A stretch of 64,000 bases of DNA. Origin: Thelephora terrestris (Eukaryota > Basidiomycota > Agaricomycetes > Thelephorales > Thelephoraceae). Of the stretch, positions 56,494-64,000 are shown one piece after another. A program made the translations under genes and the position numbers. Each line of letters starts with the position of its first letter. Positions within the stretch are counted from its first letter, which is position 1. The stretch spans positions 291,770-355,769 of the forward strand of contig WIUZ02000025.1 of NCBI GenBank assembly GCA_015956445.1, in the 5' to 3' direction. Below the pieces are notes generated by a model. The model was not told where the DNA came from, did not search any database, and saw nothing but the letters and a program-made list of their open reading frames with translations.

Positions 56494-59346
56494 TCACCAA
56501 TGGAATTTGAGATTCGGCTCGCAGGAGGCAGGTAGGCCTTTCATTGATTGATCGATATTTTGAAGAAGACCTTCGCACATCCCCTGCCCCTTTGTCGCCC
56601 CGAGATTCTCGAAAACCCTGAGAGCGCGCGAAGCCTCGGACATCGCCTCTGTTGAACGGCCTCGACGATATAAAGTCCAAGCCCGCAAAAGAACCGTGCG
56701 AGCCATGAAGTATACGTTATTGGCCGCGTGCGACTCGGCGAGTTTGATGTGAGTCTCTGCGTGGTCGAACATGTCTTCCCCAAACAACAGCAATGCGATG
56801 GAGTGATGGATCCAAATGACGTGGTTGTTCAAGCTGAAATGGGGTGCGATTGTAAGGGCCTCCTGGAGATGGCGAATGCCCTCCTCTCTCTTCTCCTTGT
56901 AGAGGAATATATCTCCAAGGATACGATGAGACTTGCAGGCTAAAAATTCCTGGCCCTCCTTGGGGAGGAGGTTCAGCGCACGAGTGGCGGCTTCTTCTGC
57001 ATCGTCGAGCTGCCCATTTCGATGTAAGGACCAAGCGAGCGTGTTCAAACTCGCTGCTGTCAACTCCGGGATACCGAAAGGCTCGATGATGTCCAACGCT
57101 TCCTTCGCTTGTTCCATCCCTTCATCGTAGAATCCTAGCTCGAGGTTTGCGTCTGATAGATACATGAGTGCGAGAGCGACCCGGTAGCGATCGCCTTTCT
57201 CCTTCTCGAGCCTTACGGCATGAGACAGGAGTACCTTTCGCTCCGCATCGCTTCCAGTAGATTTGAGCACCCTTGAAAGCTCGAACAAGCACAATGCTTT
57301 GCAAGGATGACTATCCGGGAGCGCTTTGACTTTCGGTTCCAGCGCAGTTGTCCGCTGTTTGTGCCAATGGAGGTGTTTCATGAAGTTGGCGCAAGCGTTC
57401 CATACGTCTTCGGAGTCCGGGTCGATGGAGGTGAAGACGTCGATCAGGTACTCCACATTCGTGTCCTCCAACGTGATCCACTCTGAATCCTTGAAGTTTC
57501 CCTGCCTATAACATTCGATTTCGACAGACAACCGGGTGAAATAACACTCCTTCGTTTTGAGGAGGAGAGAGGATGATTTTGGGTCTTTGAGGCGAAGACT
57601 ATCTCGGAGCGGGGCAAGCATTGTGACGAACCCTTCACACCGATAGGTCAGGGAAAGGTTGCAAAGCTTGTCGAGGATGGGAATTCCGTCTGAGATTGTG
57701 GGAAACAGCAGGTGAAAACTTTTCTCGTTGATCCCTTGCGGAAAGAAGGCGATGACCTCGAGAATCCCCCGGACATCAGGTCCGAGTGCCTGGAACGTGG
57801 GGGAGGCGAGGGAGAGCTCGATTGTCGCCGCGAGGTTATTCCCGTGCTCCGTCTGAAGTACACCCGTTTGGCGTCGCCTCCACTCCCTACCCAGTCGATT
57901 GTTGTTCCACTCGTTTTGATGTGCGACGGTGGCTAGCAAGGTCACTGAGAGCGGATGGAAGTCGAGTTGTTCGAGGATTTCATCGACGAGAGCTGGTTGT
58001 TCGCCTTTGTCGCAGAAGTCATAAAATGTTTTGCGTGCGTCATCCAGTGATATTGCGGGGATGTCCAGACGCTTGCAATATGGCGGTATCGCCCTAATGC
58101 GGGATGTGATGGCGAGAGAAATGTTGCCGAATTGGCTGAGTTCTTCAACTATATCGTAGATCTCCTGCGCATCGGCTCCCTGAGGGTCTAGTATGGACTC
58201 TGCGTTGTCGAGTACGATAAACATTTCCTCGGATGCGAGGGCCGGACGTAGGGGGGCCAAGCTCTCAGGGTTTTCGACCCCTGCGCCGATAACCTCTGAG
58301 AGTCGACGTAGAAAATTGGCCCGCGAAGCCGTGAACTGGTCGCACCGTACGAATCGACGGTTATCACCAAACCGTCGCTTGATGCTTTCGTGGTGGAGGA
58401 CAGTCAATGCGATAGACGTCTTGCCGATCCCTCCAGCACCGATGAGAGCGACGGGCTTCTTGTCTTCTGCGAAGTCAACGACCTTTTTAATTAGTTCATC
58501 TCGCCCGAAACAGTTCCTTGGCGCCGGGGGAGGCAATTCGCCACGTATGCTAGAGGCAAACATAAGGCATTGATTGCCTTGGAAATATAAGGCGCTGACC
58601 TGCTTTGTGTCTATGCAACTGTAAGTACTTTGTCGTTGACGGAATGGATGTTACTCACCAAAAGGACCTGATTGCTAAATCCTTCCAAGATCCTCCGGTG
58701 TATGCCGTAGACCGTTACGTTGGTATTTACGGCTAACTGCGTCTGAAAGCGGAACAGTTAGGGGCAGCCCAGCAAAAGCCGACCAAACCCACGTTGAAAA
58801 TCTGCAGGATCCTATTAAGTTCTGCCTTCCAATCTGCAATCGTGCCCTTGTCGGTCCTTGCACGAAGGAATCTGCAGATTGGGTTAAGCTTGCTCAATTT
58901 ATCGACCTTCCTCTGGATCGCCGCAACAGTCCTAGGATCAAATGCGTCGTCGATAATCAGCCCAAACTGTGCACCATGGTTTAACTCACGTCAATAACTG
59001 GTCTACCGCCACCCATACGAACCGACTGATGTCTTCCGGTTTCTTCCCATCGATGCCCAGGTCGAGTGCTGTGCAGATCTCATAGCAGGATTTTCCAAGT
59101 TCGACGTAACCTTGCTCGTTCTCCATGAAGTCCTGAATAAACGTGAATCGGAAGTTCGTCGCCGAGGGCTAAGAGGGAGCGTACCCTGATCATGACCAAG
59201 ATGACACCGACTGTGCCAAATACTGCCTTGGCTGGCGTGATGCTCGAGATGTTCTGGGCAATATTTAAGGCATCGATAGCCATATCCAATCCCGTGACCG
59301 CGGTCGTAGTGTTGAAAAGTTTTGCTCGTCGGAACTTTCTAACCAT
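56494..59346 (-). CDS. NLR-like STAND NTPase with C-terminal TPR repeats
   Basis: The ATG at 59346 opens a helical N-terminal region of the type seen in fungal STAND proteins (AIDALNIAQNISS..AVFGTVGVILVMIR), spread over short exons down to about 58700. An 11-base microexon near 58600 (encoding part of TQSS) keeps the frame to the main exon. That exon has the NTPase domain: Walker A ALIGAGGIGKTSIAL, Walker B-like EMFIVLDNAESIL, the sensor-like SLAITSRI, and then HPLSVTLLATVA. From about residue 480 of the exon on, TPR-like helical repeats follow (LNTLAWSLHRNGQLDDAEEAATRA is one unit). Fungal NLR-like proteins are implicated in non-self recognition. All key nucleotide-binding residues are present. 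Confidence 0.82.
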
Positions 59347-62300
59347 CGTCGGGGGTCGTGGCGCCTGGAGGAGAGCTGGACGCTATCGAGGTTATAAGGA
59401 AGAAACTAGGCCTCCAGGGAATGGGAGTTGCAATTTTGTTGCGACGCCTCGCGGAAGCAGGACATTTGATTGAGATTCAAGTTCTCGGTTGATAAGCGAA
59501 TGAGCTGGCGACAGGCACCCCCACTTCGCGGCGCTAGCCGGTGTATTCACTAGCCTCCAGGTCGTAAGTTCCTGGTTATTCTACTTGTGGTCTTTAGGGT
59601 CGCAAGCGAGCCGTTGTTATTACCACAAAATCATTGCAGTTATTTTGGGTGGCTATGATGGAGTGAGTTACACTGAGGGATACTGAGCCAAAACCATCAA
59701 AAGGAAAACAAAAAATAGGGCTACATCAAATGACCTCCCACGATGCTGACACCGACCTGACGGTACTGCTGGCGTTTCCTTCTCCAGCCGCGATGCATCC
59801 AAGTTCCGAAAATCTGTGGTGCTGTGGCAATCGCACAGCACCATTGAATGCCCGTCCCAGCATGACCGCAGCAGCCGGATTTGTTTGCTGATGGAGTCAC
59901 CTAGACCTCAAACCAGATTGTAAGTTACCGCATCTGCATGATCACTAGCCTTGGCCACATTGGGCTTCATCAACACGGTCATTTTCGGGAAGGTGATTTG
60001 GTAGGGGAGCTGGGTAGTTGGTGTGCGGCTAGGGACCTCCGAATCGACGAACTTAGTGTCCATCAGACCAACATGAAGTCAAAAGTCAATTTCCGAAAGA
60101 GAGAAAATAATGCGGTTGAGAAGTGCAGGCCCGGACGGACACGACGGTATGAAATTGGCCCGGCCAGTCAAGTTAAGTCAAGTTGAGCGAGAAGAAAAGA
60201 GATCGATTGCAAACGTGTCAGTTTCGGCTCAGTCCGATGACCTGATCGCCACGATCACCTGCTGGATAGGGCGCTTGACCCCAAATGCGATCTTGCTGAT
60301 CACGACGTACGACGCGGCGCGAAACATTGGTCATAACTCTCGCAGATAAGTGAGTACCTGGTTGCTCAAGTCATTCTTACGAGTTCTCAGAGCGTCGCTC
60401 ATCCTCTTTAGGCCAGACGCTGTTCGTTAGCAGCGTGATAGTGCGGCAACGATCGGTGTCTTGAGCCTCGATAGTCATGCATGGAGCAGAGCGACAGATC
60501 GAAGTTCACCAACCACATGCTTTCGATTCGCACAGCTTGTGATGACAAATTCAAGCATATGCTCGCAGGCCTTATCGGATGAGTTATGGGATGGGAGGTT
60601 CAACCCAAAGAGTTGAGCCCCTGGATGCTCCAAAAAGTGTTTATGGACGAAGGGATCGAGGTCTCTGCCTGCGAGCGTGATCATCCTGAACCAATGGGGG
60701 AAAACAAAGCCAGGGATGCTCACATATGCCGGGGGCGAAAGGGAAACACATGCTGAGATCTAAACGCACTTTTCCCGACGTGGCCTACTATCAGCGGTAT
60801 CCGGACTCCTCCCCGTAGTAGGGCCTTCATGAGAGTCAACGAGAACTAGTGAGTCTGCAAACGCTAGTTCATTCCAAACATCTGATCGCATCATTCTTTT
60901 CACCGAAACATCTCGTCGTGGTCGCCAACGTGTTGGCTGAATTACTGGATCAAATGAGGAACCAACTCTGGATATTTCATCTCTTCAAGTGACCAGAAGT
61001 GACCCTACTATCATCAGTAGCGTGCTGTTTGTCACGGGCCAGGGGGAGTGAGGAGAGTGAGAAAGGGGACCCCTTCACAGCCAGACCCCGCTGGCCGATT
61101 TCCACCCCAAGGGCCCGTCCGCTTTCGTCGGCAACGCCGAGACCCCACTCTCATCAAACACAGATTGAAGTCGCGCGCAGTACCCTCATGTATATTGGCA
61201 GATGCTTACTGCATGCTTGTGAATCAATTTCCGTGAACGTCCAAGGTGGGGATGGACTTCACACACACCGTTTCGTGCCCTTAGGAAGCGACTCTCGAAA
61301 CTTCGAAGATCACGCTGGGAAAGGGAACCGTCAGGGCCCCGACCACGAAGTTGTGCCGACGTTCCCGAATTAACAGCCAGAACATTCAAAAATGGAAATC
61401 TTGAACTCGCTCTGGGGTCCTCGGTTTGGGTCGGACTAGGTGTTTATGTCTGCCGCCTGTGGCCCGTACCTCGCCTAAGTCTACCGGTGGTCGGCCTGCC
61501 GCGAGAAAGGAAAGGTATCCGTAATTATACTCGTTAGAAATCCAAGATGTATACGGAATGAATCAATACAGACCGATTCTTATTAATAAAAGCGACCATT
61601 CAGCGACTGGGTGACTGTACCCAAGGCTACCATGTCCACAGGTGAATACATAAACGAATATATGAGGAAGGAGCGGGGGCCCCGACCGCTCTGTCAGGTC
61701 ACAACCACTAGCAGGGACTCGCGGTGTTCCTGAACCTGCAGAGCGGTCGGCGTCTCTGTGCCTCCCTCTTCCAGAAGCCCACCTATCCACGTATATAACC
61801 TTGCGGTTAGTCACCCACCGGATACAGTTCCATTCAATCCCCATGTGGTGTAGATAACGTTCCGCGTGAGAGCGCTATTTGTTGACTGGCCCGGATAAAA
61901 TACTTCCAATTTGATGTTGACCCGATGGACGGGCGTGGACCTTGCTTTCGCGGTTTGGTGAGCCACCCCCGACGAAGGATCATCTACCAGCCAAGCAACT
62001 GGCTGAAAGGCTCATAGTGAAGCGGCCCGCCAGACTTTGAAAGTCTTACCTCACCGCGAGCGTCGTGGACGCTTCGTTTCCGTGGATTCGTCGAAACCTC
62101 GTCAAGCCCTGCGAGGGAAGGTTTGCGCCTGATGGGTCATGTTTCAGTCCCGAGGTAGGCTCTTTTGAATCTAGCCTCACTTGCGTAAGGTGGAATCTCA
62201 AGAAGATCGTGACATTTCCTAAACAACGCGACAGCCGTCAGGATCGCGGGAGCTACCGATAAAGAAAGGGGAGGATGGGAGAGGCGCTGTAAAAGTGAGG

Positions 62301-62415
62301 TTTGAGACAAGTCGCCCTCAGATTAACAACGCGAGCGGTGGTGGCAACCGAGGAGTCTGGAAGCGCTCGAACTGGCTGAAAGGGTTTCATCATCCGTAAA
62401 CTCCACAAGGCATTC
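59347..62415. other. No confidently recognised gene
   Basis: One minus frame at 60475-60723 (PHWFRMITLAGRDLDPFVHKHF) looks protein-like and may be a relic of a host gene, but it has no domain I can name. The remaining frames are short and overlapping. Confidence 0.35.
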
Positions 62416-62419
62416 TACC

Positions 62420-63902
62420 CTAAGCGGACACATCTGGGTATACATCGAACCTTCGCTGTGTTGTCACTGGAATTCCAGCCCTCGCATCTTCAAACACCTG
62501 CGGATCTGGAAAAAGGATAAGACCTCAGTTGGCGAAACGTACGCCGAAAGAAAGCGATTACCGATGTGAACGTGAATGATCTCTTCCTCATGACCAGCCT
62601 CCGCGAGCACAGCGCCCCTAGAAAAGGGAGATCAGCGGGCCGAGGAGAATCGCTTGAAGATGAAAACACGTACATTGGGTCAACCACAAGTGAGTGACCC
62701 CACTGAATTCAATCGGTCGGGAAACAATAAGTCGTCAGAGTTTAGTCATTCTAAGCAATTGCTGCGCACCGCATGATAACCTGCACCCAAGTCTCGTGCT
62801 GGACTGCACATCCCGAAGAACACTGATTGTCGACAGCCCTGGAAAGGGCAATCAATCGATCACCTATTCGGCCTACTATCTGCCTTACCTCGCCGTTGGA
62901 GAAGTTGCCAGTGGAGTGGTCCTGTGGTCATGTTAGATGCTCCTGGGTAGATGAAAACCTGACAGCCTGCTCCCGCGCTGAGCCGTTAGAGATTGGTATC
63001 ATGGATGGAATTCAAAGTGCAGAAGAACCTTTTCGTGCACCGATTGCGGTCAGTTCCGGGAACCTCACGTCGTAACATATCCCCAAGCCGACACGGGCAA
63101 ACTCTGTCGAACCAGATGTAAGCGGCATTAGTGGCATTACGGTGAGGGGACGAGGCGGACAAGTTGCGCACCCGTGTCGAAATAATGAGGCGAGCTTCCT
63201 CCTGTCAACGTTTCGCTCTCCTGCACCCGAGATCAGATGATGGTAGGAGTTACACGAATTTGATGATCGTTGACCTTAAATGTGATTTTCCCGGGATATC
63301 AATGTCGAACAAATGGATCTTGCGGTATAGAGCCACCAACTCTCCTATTTGGTGTCGATTGGTGGCATAGATCAGGCAACAAGATGAGTGGTCAAACCTT
63401 GGGGTGAGTACACGGTAGCCGTGTTGTAGAGGTTTCCCGTGGATGCCTCCCTCTCTGGAATAGTTCCTGCTCCCGCATCTAGTTCTTCCTGCAAATGTGC
63501 CGTGAACGATAGATATGCGTACCCCCGAACAACCAAGTACCGGTCTCCTTGGCTACAGACGAAAGCATCTTGACGGTGTCGCTCTCACTTTTAGCGATGT
63601 CATAGGGCTCCCCGGGAATGTACCCAATTGTCTCGGCGTATGCAGGGAAATGAGTGGCGCCATAGGGAGAATTAAGCCTCCTGTCGTCGTTCCCGGTAAA
63701 TTTCAATGTCGCGTTCTGAGCGTGACAAAAATCCCGATACGCACCGGAAGAACAATCAGCTGTGGCTTTGGCCATCTTCTCGAGATGCGGCCTTTAAATT
63801 GTGCTCTCGCGCATGGGCAGGTTCTTTGTTTTATCTGACAACATGACCGAGTTGGACGAAAGCGAGGTTGAATGCCCTCAAAGTAGGAGCAGACGATGCC
63901 AT
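62420..63902 (-). pseudogene. Decayed Nit2-type omega-amidase (nitrilase superfamily) gene
   Basis: Starts MASSAPTLRAFNLAFVQLG at 63902, as in Nit2 proteins, which hydrolyse alpha-ketoglutaramate and related omega-amides. Further pieces are PKPQLIVLP, NSPYGATHFPAYAE, TGTWLFGG, a LYRKIHLFDIDIPGK segment with the catalytic Lys, and GLGICYDVRFPEL with the catalytic Cys. GCQVFIYPGASNMTTGPLHW, WGHSLVVDPM and GAVLAEAGHEEEIIHV follow, ending with a stop at 62420. Introns are short. The frame breaks at least three times: near 63835-63800, at the ECFNSPYG site near 63690 where two bases seem lost, and at AVDNQ near 62822 where one base seems lost. It is therefore probably non-functional, unless the assembly is wrong. 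Confidence 0.75.
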
Positions 63903-64000
63903 TGGAGAGAAAGCCCGAGGACCAAGAGGTATTGGGTGGCAGTGGGCCAACAGAGTAGTTACTCAGTCAGCCTATGAAAATCTAGTACCCGGTACGAAGG
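63903..64000. other. Upstream region of the omega-amidase relic
   Basis: About 100 bases to the window edge with no feature recognised. Confidence 0.4.

Overview
The window looks like nuclear DNA of an agaricomycete (mushroom-type) basidiomycete. The reasons are many roughly 50-base GT-AG introns, proteins of the DUF6534, DUF6535 and DUF6698 type, Plavaka and KDZ transposase relatives, a fungal NLR-like (STAND) gene, and TG...CA retroelement LTRs. No rRNA, tRNA or CRISPR array was seen. Exon boundaries were read by eye from splice signals and reading-frame continuity, so they are provisional.

Layout. 1-3350 is satellite DNA: GGTTA-type repeats, a 35-bp minisatellite of about 40 units, a 1.17-kb near-perfect inverted repeat and a 16-bp satellite. 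4082-14359 is one Tc1/mariner (DD34E) DNA transposon with about 270-bp terminal inverted repeats and TA target duplications. It carries a transposase and a second gene. A 1.4-kb solo LTR and two LTR-like elements of 2.2-2.3 kb lie inside it. 14360-21400 is a graveyard holding a KDZ fragment, other gene relics and two foldback MITEs of about 720 bp with CACTG ends. 21525-26531 is a coiled-coil gene split by another CACTG MITE, which is itself split by a 3.3-kb LTR-like element carrying its own spliced gene.

27400-37340 returns to host-like sequence: a DUF6534 membrane protein gene, a YEATS-domain gene and, divergently, FEN1. 39174-50142 is an F-box gene cut in two by a 9.2-kb Plavaka-type transposon (39392-48600, AT duplication). 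That transposon carries five genes: two tandem small paralogues, the transposase, a DUF6698 gene and a short spliced hypothetical gene. 50221-51640 is a second copy of the 1.4-kb solo LTR. Then come a DUF6535 gene with a frameshift (52060-55348), an NLR-like gene with TPRs (56494-59346) and a decayed Nit2-type omega-amidase gene (62420-63902).

How it works together. The host genes (FEN1, YEATS, F-box, NLR, DUF653x) are unlinked functions. The mobile elements have a readable nesting order. The most unusual item is a group of TGTCAGGG...GTTCsTGACA elements (2.2-3.3 kb, 5-bp target duplications, no reverse transcriptase) in which the LTR-like body itself holds promoters and coding regions.
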